Both the position numbers and the translations under genes were made by a program. This document shows positions 22,016 through 31,370 of a stretch of DNA of 44,780 bases, piece after piece. The first letter of the stretch is position 1. Each line of letters opens with the position of its first letter. A model generated the notes under the pieces. It saw only the letters and a program-made list of their open reading frames with translations, searched no databases and had not been told where the DNA came from. Origin of the DNA: Flavobacterium psychrophilum DSM 3660 = ATCC 49418 (GTDB lineage: Bacteria > Bacteroidota > Bacteroidia > Flavobacteriales > Flavobacteriaceae); assembly GCF_002217405.1 (NCBI RefSeq), contig NZ_MUHE01000033.1, forward strand, positions 1 to 44,780. The letters run 5' to 3'.

Positions 22016-24607
22016 TTATTTTAATTCGAGTAATTGGTTGTAGTTTTTCTTAACTTGAATGACTGAATAGTTTTCGCTAGAAATTACTTTAGCTGGCGTT
22101 ACAATCTTATAGTCTTTAGTGTCTTTTAGTATATTTATAAGATAATCTGAATATTCTTTCGATTTTATTCCGTGTATAACTACAAAATTTTCGGTTTCGG
22201 TATACACATCATAAGAAACAGAAAAAGTATCATATTGCTTCTCTTTAATGTATTTGTTTATTTTTTCGATTAATGTTTTAGTCTCATTGTCCTCTTTAGT
22301 GGCTGCTTTGTATAAAATTTTCCAGTTTTTAGATAATGTATCGTTTACAAAAGTCATCTTTTCTAGAACAGGAATGTTGTTTTGAAGAATCTCTTCGGCT
22401 TGTTTTCCTTCTTTTGTGTTTGGAAAGTTTAAAGATACAAAGTTTAAAGATTTTTTATATTCATCTACTCCTTTTAGTTTTCCTATTACGCTAGACTTTA
22501 GCAATTCGAATTTTGGTATTAAATCATCGCCAGCAAATTGTGCCAAACTTTTTTCTATCGTTTCTAAAACAGCAACGTATTCTTGGTTGTTAAACTGATT
22601 ATAAATTGTTTTATATACAGCTGCTGGTGTTTGTACGATGGCATTTTCTTCTACTATCGTTCCGTTTAAAATTTGTGCATACCTTGTGTTCGGATAATTT
22701 GTAATTATTTTATTTTTTATAATTTCAGACTTCTCTTTATTTATAATTTCATATGTTTTGTACAAATTATACATTGCTGGTAATACTAATCTTTCTTCTG
22801 GATTCGACTTTAATAAAAATTCAAATTTAGACGCTGATAATTTGTATTCTTTAAACTTTTCTTTATAAATAACGCCTAATTGATAGTTTGCAAAGTTTCG
22901 TTCTCTTGCCAAACTGTCTAATGTTTTTTGTGATGTTGGAAGTTGTTTTAAATAAAAATCGGCTTGGAAATTTTCTGGCACCTCTTCGGTTTTGGCAATT
23001 ACTGTATTGGCAATTACTTGGTCTGTGTTTTTTATGTCTGATAATTCTGTGATCCATCTCCAATTGTCGGTCAATGGTCTTTTTTTCCATTTTTTTAGGA
23101 AAGCTACTTTGCCATAATTTACTGTAATGGGATTGTAAAAATAAAAACTATTGTCAGTTGAGACCCCAAAACCAGCTCCAGGTGGCAGGAAAGAAGGATC
23201 GCTCGATATGTTTTTTGGTTTAACCTTAACCATATCTATATCCTGAATTCCTGTATCTTGGTTTGTCTTTTTTTGCTTGGCTTCAAGTAGTTTTTTAGCC
23301 TCTTCTTTGGCTTTTATTTTTAAAATATAATCCTCAAAATAGCTTTTTTGATCATATTTAGACAACGCAACTATGTTTAAAATACTATCATTATGCTGTA
23401 CAATCCCTTCGTAATTAATAACATCTACAAGGTTTTCTCGTTTTTTTACAATGCTAAAATACTCGCGATTTTTCTGAACTAATCTAGTCAAGGTACTGTC
23501 GTAATATTGCCCCGCCATGATATATTTAGCCTTATCGAAGTAAATTGTGGCTAGATTTTTATGGGTTGTTGCTTGCAAATAGCTATCGTCTGATTTCGAT
23601 CTTAATGATTTATTATAATATTTAATGGCTTGTTCTTTTTTGTTCAGCTTATCATAAAAAGAAGCCATTTGATAATTTAAAATATCATGATGCGGGCGAT
23701 TTTCTCTATCTTTAAACAGTTTAGCATATTTTTTTAAAAATAAAACCGTGTCTTGTGTTTGATCTACTAATTCAGATTGTTTTGCGTATGCTTGCATCAC
23801 ATACTGTTTGGGTGATTTTCGCTTCATTTTGATAACTTCCTCAAACGCTGCGTATGCACTGTCTTTGTATTCTAATGACTGATATAGTTGTCCTAAAATA
23901 AAATGATAACGGGCTTTTTCTTCTTTTAGCTTAGTCGAAACCAATGCTTTTTTTAGTGGTGCAATGGCGCTGTCTTTTTGCTCTAAATTGAGATACGCTT
24001 GCGACAAAATTGCATTTGCATCGGCAAAAATTTGTGGTTTTATTTTATAATTTTTTAGTAATCTTTTTAAATTTTTAACTGCTAAAGCATCGTTTTCTAA
24101 TCTAATATTTGTTTTTTCTCTCCAAATTTTTGCTTCATATATTTTATCTGAATTAGAATATTTGTACAAAATATAATTGAAAGCTTCTAATGCGGGAATA
24201 AATCGTTGGTCATAATAGCGTGATTTCCCTAAAAGAAGATGCGCTTCGTCCATTTGCATGTTTTTTTCCTTACCCTCAATATTCATCGAATGTTTCTGGA
24301 TTGCTATAGTCGCTTTGGTTTCGGCACGCTCAAAATTTTGATTTTTTGCCTTCTGCCCTGGCAAGATTGCTTCTTCTAAAATTTGCATTCTTTCTACTGG
24401 CAAGATTTCCCAAAAATTATCTTTGTATCCTGTCTTCAAATCATTAATACCCAACTGCAAAGCTACGCCACCGTTATACAAAACGTTATATTCTGAATTT
24501 ATAGCGTGCCAATTTCTGCTTACAAAAGTGTTTTTCTTTGTAGAACAAGCTACGGCTAAAACGAATAAAAGTGATAAAGAAATATGTTTTAAACTGTTTG
24601 TTTTCAA
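22016..24607 (-). CDS. sprE: SprE/PorW-family T9SS and gliding lipoprotein
   Basis: 863 residues. A lipoprotein signal has its cysteine at 21 (LFVLAVACSTKKN). The N-terminal block SRNWHAINSEYNVLYNGG is highly characteristic, followed by many TPR units (for example AKARYHFILG-type and RPHHDILNYQMASFYDKLNK) and a C-terminal repeat region (YSDYLINILKDTKDYKIVTP). SprE/PorW is needed for T9SS secretion and gliding and connects the ring and trans-envelope parts of the machine. The only suitable start is TTG at 24607, since an in-frame stop lies five codons upstream. First gene of the sprE-bactofilin-atpZ-DUF6168 unit. Confidence 0.9.
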   Translation of the reverse strand: MKTNSLKHISLSLLFVLAVACSTKKNTFVSRNWHAINSEYNVLYNGGVALQLGINDLKTGYKDNFWEILPVERMQILEEAILPGQKAKNQNFERAETKATIAIQKHSMNIEGKEKNMQMDEAHLLLGKSRYYDQRFIPALEAFNYILYKYSNSDKIYEAKIWREKTNIRLENDALAVKNLKRLLKNYKIKPQIFADANAILSQAYLNLEQKDSAIAPLKKALVSTKLKEEKARYHFILGQLYQSLEYKDSAYAAFEEVIKMKRKSPKQYVMQAYAKQSELVDQTQDTVLFLKKYAKLFKDRENRPHHDILNYQMASFYDKLNKKEQAIKYYNKSLRSKSDDSYLQATTHKNLATIYFDKAKYIMAGQYYDSTLTRLVQKNREYFSIVKKRENLVDVINYEGIVQHNDSILNIVALSKYDQKSYFEDYILKIKAKEEAKKLLEAKQKKTNQDTGIQDIDMVKVKPKNISSDPSFLPPGAGFGVSTDNSFYFYNPITVNYGKVAFLKKWKKRPLTDNWRWITELSDIKNTDQVIANTVIAKTEEVPENFQADFYLKQLPTSQKTLDSLARERNFANYQLGVIYKEKFKEYKLSASKFEFLLKSNPEERLVLPAMYNLYKTYEIINKEKSEIIKNKIITNYPNTRYAQILNGTIVEENAIVQTPAAVYKTIYNQFNNQEYVAVLETIEKSLAQFAGDDLIPKFELLKSSVIGKLKGVDEYKKSLNFVSLNFPNTKEGKQAEEILQNNIPVLEKMTFVNDTLSKNWKILYKAATKEDNETKTLIEKINKYIKEKQYDTFSVSYDVYTETENFVVIHGIKSKEYSDYLINILKDTKDYKIVTPAKVISSENYSVIQVKKNYNQLLELK

Positions 24608-24748
24608 TGTAAAAGGTTTTTAAACATTAACTTATAAAAGTTAAATTTAGTATAATGACTGGTAAAAATACATTTCTTTTTTAAATTCCGAAAATAAAGT
24701 ATTTTTTTAATTTTTTGTAAGTTACAATAATATGTCGGTCGGGTTTCT

Positions 24749-24756
24749 TAATTTTG
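24749..24756 (+). promoter_or_regulatory. Candidate -7 box for the PaaE-like gene
   Basis: TAATTTTG fits TAnnTTTG and lies 16 bp before the ATG. No well-spaced TTG is visible. Confidence 0.35.
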
Positions 24757-24772
24757 CTGAAAAGAACCGAAT

Positions 24773-25825
24773 ATGTCTACATTTTACAAACTATCTATAC
24801 AAGAAATAAAAAAAGAAACCCCTCAAGCCGTTTCTATACTTTTTAATGTTCCTATCGAATTTAAAGATTTTTATAAGTTTGATGCTGGACAATATGTAAA
24901 TTTAAAACTAACGCTAGATGGGCAAGAAATTCGTCGTGCTTATTCTATCTGCTCATCACCAAGTAGTGGTGAACTTCGCATTGCGGTTAAGGCAATAAAA
25001 AACGGACTTTTTTCGGAATTTGCCAATAACGAACTAAAAGCAGGAAGTATTATCGAAGTAGGAACTCCTGAAGGAAAATTTACGTTCGAACCCAATTTAG
25101 ACAAACAAAAAAACTATCTTGCTTTTGTGGCTGGTAGCGGAATTACACCTGTTATGTCTATCTTACAATCGGTTTTATTACAAGAACCTAAAAGTACATT
25201 TGTACTTGTTTTTGGAAATAAATCCGAGCAGGAAACTATTTTTCATGATCAATTAATTAAATTTCAACAAAAATATTTAGGTCGCTTTTTTGTTCACTTT
25301 GTATATAGCCAATCTAAATCCGATGATTCTGTTTTTGGAAGAATAGACAAGTCGGTAGTTAATTTTGTAATGAACAACAAACATCTTGGTACAAACTTTT
25401 CTAAATTTTACCTTTGTGGTCCAGAAGAAATGATAAATACCGTTTCTGATGTGCTAAAAGAGAAAAGTATTCCTGAAAAAGATATTAAATTCGAATTGTT
25501 TTCTGCTTCTACCAAAGAAAAAAAGATAGATACCACAAAAAATGAACATACCACGATTACTATTTTAGTAGATGGTGACCAAGCTACATTTGAAATGTCG
25601 CCCAAACAAACCTTACTTGAAGCTGCGCTAAAACAAGGAATAGATGCTCCATATTCTTGCCAAGGCGGAGTTTGTAGTAGTTGCTTGGCTCGTGTAACAA
25701 AAGGTACGGCCGAGATGAAAAAAAATGTTATACTTACCGAAAAAGAAATTGCCGCAGGGTTAATTCTTACTTGCCAAGCACACCCAACATCGAGCGAGAT
25801 TTTTGTAGATTTTGACGATGTATAG
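24773..25825 (+). CDS. PaaE-like ferredoxin-NADP reductase
   Basis: 350 residues in the PaaE order: an FAD domain with RAYS (55-58) and the GLFSEF segment, an NAD(P) domain with GSGITPVMSI and LCGPEEMI, and a C-terminal plant-type [2Fe-2S] domain with cysteines at about 296, 301, 304 and 334 (YSCQGGVCSSCLARV). It passes electrons from NAD(P)H to an oxygenase or another acceptor. No paaABCD genes are near, so phenylacetyl-CoA epoxidation is not implied; a general reductase role is as likely. It stands alone on the plus strand. Confidence 0.9.
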   Translation: MSTFYKLSIQEIKKETPQAVSILFNVPIEFKDFYKFDAGQYVNLKLTLDGQEIRRAYSICSSPSSGELRIAVKAIKNGLFSEFANNELKAGSIIEVGTPEGKFTFEPNLDKQKNYLAFVAGSGITPVMSILQSVLLQEPKSTFVLVFGNKSEQETIFHDQLIKFQQKYLGRFFVHFVYSQSKSDDSVFGRIDKSVVNFVMNNKHLGTNFSKFYLCGPEEMINTVSDVLKEKSIPEKDIKFELFSASTKEKKIDTTKNEHTTITILVDGDQATFEMSPKQTLLEAALKQGIDAPYSCQGGVCSSCLARVTKGTAEMKKNVILTEKEIAAGLILTCQAHPTSSEIFVDFDDV

Positions 25826-25930
25826 CTGAAGCCTTTTTTAATATCAATGTTGTTGCTAAAAAAACACCCGAAATATTAAAAGCAAAGAAACTTGCTAAAT
25901 TAAGATAATTGTAGAGCAATTGTTAGAAAT
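25826..25930 (-). pseudogene. Possible C-terminal remnant of a membrane protein
   Basis: The minus-strand frame reads QLLYNYLNLASFFAFNISGV then FLATTLILKKAS before running into the 3' end of the PaaE-like gene. It looks like an amphipathic loop plus one membrane helix of a decayed transporter. A stop precedes it and no start is visible. Weak evidence; chance cannot be excluded. Confidence 0.3.
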
Positions 25931-26036
25931 TATAACATACAAAAGGAATAGTCCTACTCATGAGGGTTCTAGAGGCTGCATATTTATACAAAACATTACT
26001 CGTTTAAAAACATAGATACTAGATAGTTACAAATAT

Positions 26037-26089
26037 AACGGATTTTTATATATTTCCAAAGCAATTTTGGTAGTATATAAAAAGCCGTT
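26037..26089. terminator. Long hairpin between convergent genes
   Basis: AACGGATTTTTATATA (26037-26052) and TATATAAAAAGCCGTT (26074-26089) form a 16-bp stem with one mismatch. The loop contains a nested CCAAA/TTTGG stem. Placed between two convergent genes and followed by T-rich sequence on both strands, it is probably a bidirectional terminator. Confidence 0.65.
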
Positions 26090-26134
26090 TTTAGGTTGTT
26101 ACAAAAAAATTACTAAGTACGAGTAAAGAGAATC

Positions 26135-27178
26135 TTATTCTGATAAGGACTCTTTGAGCTTTTTTACAATTGTTTCTGGCAAAATAGTTCTCATTGCATC
26201 TTGGTAACCAGCAAGGTCTTTGTTTCCGTAAACAGATGTGGGTAATGACGGATATTTCTCTCTATCTGACACCAGTGCATTTTCTAAAGGCTGATTAAAT
26301 GGTGAGAAACCAGCAAAAGGATGCGTTGCTCCCCAAAGTGTAATTACTTTTACACCCAACATTGCTGCTATATGCGCGTTGCCAGAATCCATAGAAAGCA
26401 TGATATCTAGATTTGATATTAGGTTTAATTCCTCCTGAAAGGTTATTCTCCCTGCAATGTTTATTACGTTTTTGTTTCTTTTAGCAAGTAAATCTAAAGC
26501 TTCAATTTCTTTTTTACCGCCACCAAAAAGTAGGATTTTGTAATCGTTATTTTTAGACAAATCGTTTATCGTTTGCTGCATCAAATCTTGTGGGTAAACC
26601 TTGCTTTCATATTGTGCAAAAGGTGCAATTCCTACCCATTGTTGGTTTTTATTTCCTGTAATAGAAATTATTTTTGGGGATAAAACAGCTTTGTTTGGAA
26701 AATTTGGATTATTCAAATTAATATCAAAACCTAATTTAGCAAATGTATCACAATGCAAGATAAACATTGTTTTTAGTGGTTTAAAAAATTTATTTTTAAC
26801 TCTTGTTAATGCTTTTTTATCGGCTCTTCCTTTGTTTGAGGCGGCTACTTTTTTTCCAAATAAAAGAAATAATTTTCTAATTGCTTTAGAGCGAATTACA
26901 TTATGCAAATCGGCAACAGCATCTATATTTAATTTTCTTAAATCTAAAAATAATTTTATAAGTCCTAAAAATCCTTTGTGCCTACCATTTATATCAATAC
27001 CAAAAAAATTAACATTAGGAATTGTGTCAAAAAAAGGCTTAAAAAAGGGCTTGGAAACTACGGTAATTTTTACATCTGGATATTGCAAAATAAAAGCCCT
27101 TAGAACTGGAACTGTCATAGCAGCGTCGCCCATTGCTGAGAGCCGAATTACTAAAATATGTTTGATTAATTTTGACAA
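26135..27178 (-). CDS. Glycosyltransferase family 9 (heptosyltransferase-like)
   Basis: 347 residues. The N-terminal KHILVIRLSAMGDAAMTVPV (6-25) is the GT9 signature. The C-terminal half has APFAQYESKVYP, ILLFGGGKKE, and the donor-site region SMDSGNAHIAAMLGVKVITLWGATHP. GT9 enzymes add heptose or related sugars to the LPS core at the inner membrane. Start is TTG at 27178; no in-frame ATG lies between the upstream stop and the signature. It follows the DUF4254 gene by 48 bp, a common pair in this group. Confidence 0.9.
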   Translation of the reverse strand: MSKLIKHILVIRLSAMGDAAMTVPVLRAFILQYPDVKITVVSKPFFKPFFDTIPNVNFFGIDINGRHKGFLGLIKLFLDLRKLNIDAVADLHNVIRSKAIRKLFLLFGKKVAASNKGRADKKALTRVKNKFFKPLKTMFILHCDTFAKLGFDINLNNPNFPNKAVLSPKIISITGNKNQQWVGIAPFAQYESKVYPQDLMQQTINDLSKNNDYKILLFGGGKKEIEALDLLAKRNKNVINIAGRITFQEELNLISNLDIMLSMDSGNAHIAAMLGVKVITLWGATHPFAGFSPFNQPLENALVSDREKYPSLPTSVYGNKDLAGYQDAMRTILPETIVKKLKESLSE

Positions 27179-27226
27179 AAGAAATGATATTAACTTTGTG
27201 ATTTCGACAAAGGAGAAATTAGTGGT

Positions 27227-27832
27227 TTATTTCTTGTTTTGATACAAAACAGGATTCAATTCATCATCGTTGTACATTTTCATTTGTTTGTACACTTTCA
27301 TATATTTATCGCCAGCTTCAATATCTGTTAGTAAATCATCTATTGCGGTGGTTAAATCTTTTTTTTGTTCTAACAAAATGTTTAGTTTTTCTTGGCATTT
27401 TATTCTATGTTCTGCTGAAGCTTCTTTGCGAGTTGCTTCTTCGTTCATGTGGTAAATTTTAAGTGCCAAAATAGATAATCTATCAAATGCCCAAGCTGGA
27501 CTTTCGGAGTTAATTTTTGCCGATGGTTTTACCTTTACAGTAGTATATTTTTGCAGAAAATAACTGTCAATATATTCAACCATATCGGTACGAACCTGAT
27601 TAGAAGCATCTATTTTTCGTTTAAGAACTAAAGCTTCAACTGGGTCTATATTTGGATCACGAATAATGTCTTCATAATGCCATTGCACAGTATCTACCCA
27701 ATTTTTGGCATACAATAAATGTTCTATTTGATCTTTTTCAAAAGGGTTATTTATAGGCTGATTAACAGTGTCATGAATATGATAATCATTAATGCATTGT
27801 TCAAAAATAGGAAAGGCAAATTGTGAAAACAT
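27227..27832 (-). CDS. DUF4254 protein
   Basis: 201 residues, mostly helical and charged. The pattern HYEDIIRDPNIDP, LKRKIDASNQVRTDMVEYID and SPAWAFDRLSILALKIYHM is typical of DUF4254. No signal peptide or membrane helix, so cytosolic. Function is unknown; the steady pairing with a GT9 gene suggests a role in core glycan assembly. Divergent from upp with 77 bp between the starts. Confidence 0.8.
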   Translation of the reverse strand: MFSQFAFPIFEQCINDYHIHDTVNQPINNPFEKDQIEHLLYAKNWVDTVQWHYEDIIRDPNIDPVEALVLKRKIDASNQVRTDMVEYIDSYFLQKYTTVKVKPSAKINSESPAWAFDRLSILALKIYHMNEEATRKEASAEHRIKCQEKLNILLEQKKDLTTAIDDLLTDIEAGDKYMKVYKQMKMYNDDELNPVLYQNKK

Positions 27833-27909
27833 AATTTTTATTAATTTATTGAATACAAATATACTTTTTATACCTTTATCAAACTAAATTAACAGTTAAT
27901 TTTCACAAA

Positions 27910-28563
27910 ATGCAGATTCATTATATTTCTGAAGAAAACAGTATTCTTAATCATTTTTTGGCACAAATTCGTGATGTAAATATTCAAAAAGACAGTATGC
28001 GATTTCGTAAAAACATAGAACGAATTGGCGAAATAATGGCTTATGAATTAAGCAAAACCTTGTCTTATAAGGATATTAATGTGCAAACGCCTCTTGGAAT
28101 TAAAACCACAACAACCATTGCCCAAAATGTAGTATTATGTTCTATTTTGCGTGCCGGATTGGCTTTGCATACTGGTTTTATGAATTTTTTTGATGATGCC
28201 GAAAACGGATTTGTATCTGCTTACAGACATCATTATAACCACGATGATGCTTTCGATATTTTGGTCGAATACCAAGCGGCACCCTCTTTTGAAGGGAAAA
28301 ATTTAATACTAATAGATCCTATGTTAGCAACAGGACAGTCTATTGTGGCGGTTTTTAATAAATTAATGACCGAAGAAACACCTAACGAAATTCATATTGC
28401 GGTGGTTATTGCTGCTCCAGAAGGAATTCAGTTTCTTGAAGAAAATCTTCCTAAAAATTGTCATCTTTGGGTCGCTGCATTAGACGAAAAATTAAACGAG
28501 AAAAACTATATTATTCCTGGTCTTGGTGACGCTGGAGATTTAGCTTATGGAAATAAGTTATAA
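27910..28563 (+). CDS. upp: Uracil phosphoribosyltransferase
   Basis: 217 residues. The PRPP loop is LILIDPMLATGQSI (132-145), the flexible loop is ILRAGLALHTGF (79-90), and the C-terminal uracil site is YIIPGLGDAGDLAYG. It converts uracil and PRPP to UMP for salvage. Q replaces the more common G in the PRPP loop (ATGQS rather than ATGGS), so it is a divergent Upp of the type seen in Flavobacteriia. Its stop overlaps the convergent DUF6427 gene by 6 bp. Confidence 0.92.
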   Translation: MQIHYISEENSILNHFLAQIRDVNIQKDSMRFRKNIERIGEIMAYELSKTLSYKDINVQTPLGIKTTTTIAQNVVLCSILRAGLALHTGFMNFFDDAENGFVSAYRHHYNHDDAFDILVEYQAAPSFEGKNLILIDPMLATGQSIVAVFNKLMTEETPNEIHIAVVIAAPEGIQFLEENLPKNCHLWVAALDEKLNEKNYIIPGLGDAGDLAYGNKL

Positions 28564-29490
28564 CAACTGAAGCACAAAAGTTATAATACTAGCGGTTAAG
28601 ATTATTGCTAAAATAGATTCTTTTATCCAATATTTATTTATTGTTTCTAAGTAATTTGTTAGCATAATAGACACAGGAACAAAAGTATAAATTAAAAAAC
28701 TATTGTCTTTTTTAGGCGAAATAAAGAAAATAATTAATCCAATTATAAATGCAAAAATCATTTTTCGATATGATGGTTGCAGGTTAGATAATTTGCTGGG
28801 GAGTATAAAAAGCATACTTACAAAAGCAACCAAAGCTGTTGTAATATAGATAAACAATGCAATGTTCTGAAAAATTGTTTCTATATATTTTAAATCAAAA
28901 TCTAGTACAATTTGGGATAAATAAGTTGTAATGAGAGTTGGATCGTAAATTAAAGCACTAAAAACCGAAATTACCAAAACGCTAAAAAATGCTATAAACG
29001 GAATTGTCCAGTTTCTGTAATCTCTAGAAACGTGAAAAATAATTGATATAAAGACCAATATTATAAACAAAATACACCAAAAATTAAACAAACTTGCGGT
29101 AAAAATCCAAAAAGAAGCATCAAATATTTTTTCTTTTGGTGTAATTAGAGATTGCATAGATATGAGCCTTCGCAATGCCAATAAAACAAATAAATTTGAG
29201 ATAATTAATGCTGCATTAGATAGGGTTTTTGGAAACAAAATCAGAAAAACAAAAAATAAGAGGAACGTATAACTATTGTCTTTACTCAATCCGTTCTTTT
29301 TTGTAATAAAGTTTGTGATATATAAAGAACCAACCAACAACAATAACAAGATGATTTTTTTTGCTATTTCTAGTGTCGAAATGGTATTGAAATTAGATTG
29401 AAATTGGAACAATAAAAAACATAAAACCAACAAGGTGGTTATTAAAATATAATTTATTGGTCTAGATTTACTAAAAACGCTTGTTATCAT
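28558..29490 (-). CDS. DUF6427 multi-pass membrane protein
   Basis: 310 residues, almost entirely hydrophobic helices (about nine), starting MITSVFSKSRPINYILITTL. This N-terminus and the gene's place between upp and the DUF6341/purD pair match the flavobacterial DUF6427 family. Function unknown; a transport or glycan-lipid role would be a guess. It diverges from the DUF6341 gene, with 47 bp between the two starts. Confidence 0.75.
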   Translation of the reverse strand: MITSVFSKSRPINYILITTLLVLCFLLFQFQSNFNTISTLEIAKKIILLLLLVGSLYITNFITKKNGLSKDNSYTFLLFFVFLILFPKTLSNAALIISNLFVLLALRRLISMQSLITPKEKIFDASFWIFTASLFNFWCILFIILVFISIIFHVSRDYRNWTIPFIAFFSVLVISVFSALIYDPTLITTYLSQIVLDFDLKYIETIFQNIALFIYITTALVAFVSMLFILPSKLSNLQPSYRKMIFAFIIGLIIFFISPKKDNSFLIYTFVPVSIMLTNYLETINKYWIKESILAIILTASIITFVLQLL

Positions 29491-29510
29491 GAGTAAATTT
29501 TATACTTTTG
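29481..29510 (+). promoter_or_regulatory. Promoter for the DUF6341 gene
   Basis: TTG (29481-29483), 19-bp spacer, TACTTTTG (29503-29510): a full match to the Bacteroidota primary-sigma consensus. The -33 element lies just inside the first codons of the divergent DUF6427 gene. The 5' UTR would be about 20 nt. Confidence 0.75.
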
Positions 29511-29537
29511 TGATTGTAAATATAATACATAATAAAG

Positions 29538-29768
29538 ATGAAATCATTTTTTGAAGGAATACAATGGTTGTTTGACAATATTCTTTTAGCATCACACGAA
29601 GTTTTGCGCTCTTTAGAGCTTAGTAACTGGTGGTTGGCTAATCTTATTTCGTGGGCATTTATAATTATCTGTTCGTATTACATTTGGTATTGGATAAAAC
29701 AATTAAAATCTCACAAAGAGAACAACGAAGAAAACCAAGATACTACGGCTCACTCATTTTTAAAGTAA
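29538..29768 (+). CDS. DUF6341 small membrane protein
   Basis: 76 residues: amphipathic N-terminus (MKSFFEGIQWLFDNILLASH), one membrane helix (LANLISWAFIIICSYYIWYW) and a charged tail. It is known only as a conserved flavobacterial family beside DUF6427 and purD. Its 3' end overlaps the purD stop region by 9 bp on the other strand. Confidence 0.75.
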   Translation: MKSFFEGIQWLFDNILLASHEVLRSLELSNWWLANLISWAFIIICSYYIWYWIKQLKSHKENNEENQDTTAHSFLK

Positions 29769-31034
29769 GTCGAAACCAATATCTTTTCTAAAATAAATCT
29801 TATCAAAATGTAGCTTGTCTATGTTTTGATAAGATTTTTTTATGGCTTCCTGAAAATCATCTCCAAACGAAGTTACCGCCAGAACTCTTCCGCCGTTGCT
29901 TAGTACTGCTCCGTTTTCTGTCTTTGTTCCTGCATGAAAAACTATAGAGTCTTCTATGTTTTCTAATCCAGAAATCACTTTTCCCTTCTCATAATCTTCT
30001 GGATATCCGCCAGAAACAACCATAATTGTTGTAGCGCTTCTTTTATCTATTTCTAATGAAACTTGATCTAACTTGCCGTTTCCAACTGCTTCAAAAAGTG
30101 CAACCAAATCCGATTTTAATCTCGGGATTACGACTTCTGTTTCTGGATCGCCCATTCTTACATTATATTCGATAACAATTGGTTCTCCTTTTACGTTTAT
30201 TAATCCTATAAAAACAAATCCTTTATATTCTATTTCGTCTTTTTGTAAACCCGCAATAGTAGGTTTTACAATACGAGTTTCTATTTTTTCTAACAAAATG
30301 GCATCTGCAAATGGCACTGGAGAAACAGCTCCCATCCCACCAGTATTTAAACCCGTATCGCCTTCGCCAATTCGTTTGTAATCCTTTGCCGTTGGAAGAA
30401 TTTTGTAATTTTTTCCGTCGGTTAGTACAAAACAACTTAGTTCTATTCCGTCAAGAAACTCTTCGATAACCACTTTTGCACTTGCCTCTCCAAACTTGGC
30501 ATGCACCAACATGTTTCGCAATTCTTCTTTTGCTTGTGCTAAATCATGAATGATTAAAACGCCTTTTCCCGCAGCTAATCCGTCTGCTTTTAATACATAC
30601 GGTGCTTGTAATGTTTCTAAAAACAGACAACCTTTTTCAACTGTTTCGGCAGTAAAACTATCATAAGCAGCCGTAGGAATATTGTGTTTTACTAAAAATT
30701 CTTTAGCAAACTCTTTACTTCCTTCTAATTGTGCTCCTTTTTTTGACGGACCAATTACTGGAATGTCTTTTAAACTTGAATCATTTTTAAAAAAATCATA
30801 AATCCCTAAAACTAAAGGATCTTCTGGACCCACAACAACCATGGTTACTTTTTCCTGAATTACAAAAGCTTTGATAGCTTCGAAATCTAAAATATTTATA
30901 TCTACATTTGTTGCAATTTGTTGCGTTCCAGCGTTTCCTGGAGCTACAAAAAGTTTCGAACATTTGTCAGATTGTAACATTTTCCAAGCCAGTGCATGTT
31001 CTCTTCCGCCAGATCCAAGTAGTAAAATTGTCAT
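29760..31034 (-). CDS. purD: Phosphoribosylamine-glycine ligase
   Basis: 424 residues from ATG 31034 (MTILLLGSGGREHALAW), the canonical start; a longer frame upstream adds nine unrelated residues. ATP-grasp enzyme: PGNAGT, VGPEDPLV, the A domain with LKADGLAAGKGV, the DGKNYKILPTAKDYKRIGEG loop, NTGGMGAVSPVP, and EYNVRMGDPETEVVIPRL binding Mg2+. It makes GAR from phosphoribosylamine, glycine and ATP in purine synthesis. It stands alone here, without other pur genes. Confidence 0.97.
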   Translation of the reverse strand: MTILLLGSGGREHALAWKMLQSDKCSKLFVAPGNAGTQQIATNVDINILDFEAIKAFVIQEKVTMVVVGPEDPLVLGIYDFFKNDSSLKDIPVIGPSKKGAQLEGSKEFAKEFLVKHNIPTAAYDSFTAETVEKGCLFLETLQAPYVLKADGLAAGKGVLIIHDLAQAKEELRNMLVHAKFGEASAKVVIEEFLDGIELSCFVLTDGKNYKILPTAKDYKRIGEGDTGLNTGGMGAVSPVPFADAILLEKIETRIVKPTIAGLQKDEIEYKGFVFIGLINVKGEPIVIEYNVRMGDPETEVVIPRLKSDLVALFEAVGNGKLDQVSLEIDKRSATTIMVVSGGYPEDYEKGKVISGLENIEDSIVFHAGTKTENGAVLSNGGRVLAVTSFGDDFQEAIKKSYQNIDKLHFDKIYFRKDIGFDLL

Positions 31035-31146
31035 TGTTTGTGTTGTTAGTTTGTGGTGCAAAAATAGGCTCTTTTACCTTTCTTTAAAAGCGATTTAAAA
31101 AAAATAAATGCTTTATTATAAAATAAATAGAATTTTGAACTTATTA

Positions 31147-31195
31147 TTATTTGGGCATTAGTAAGAGGATCGGAATTTTTCTTACAAACGAACTC
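31147..31195. repeat. Degenerate GGGCGTTACC-type intergenic repeat, copy B
   Basis: TTATTTGGGCATTA at one end and CTTACAAACGAA at the other match copy A (14121-14170) with a divergent middle of similar length. Confidence 0.45.
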
Positions 31196-31370
31196 CTTAA
31201 ATTATCTAAAAATTAAACTTGTGAATAATCTTTTTGAGGGAAAAAAATCTTAAAAGAATTATCACTGCACTCTAGCCTAAGAGTACGAACTAGCATAGCA
31301 ATGGGGAAGGTAAAATATGACAATCAGATAGAATTAAACCAAAATTAAATACAACTGAAGTTAATTTTAT

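Larger units (their letters stand above)
25826..26134. other. 309-bp convergent intergenic region
   Basis: Apart from the possible membrane-protein remnant at its left end and the large hairpin at 26037-26089, I see nothing coding or structured here. Confidence 0.6.

Noticed and set aside
24773..25825. Part of a phenylacetate degradation operon
   Set aside because: No paaA-D or other catabolic gene is adjacent; the CapK-like gene at 31396 is in a glycan context, not a paa one.
31260..31330. Possible tRNA-like G/C-richer stretch
   Set aside because: No acceptor stem, TψC loop sequence or anticodon arm could be made out.
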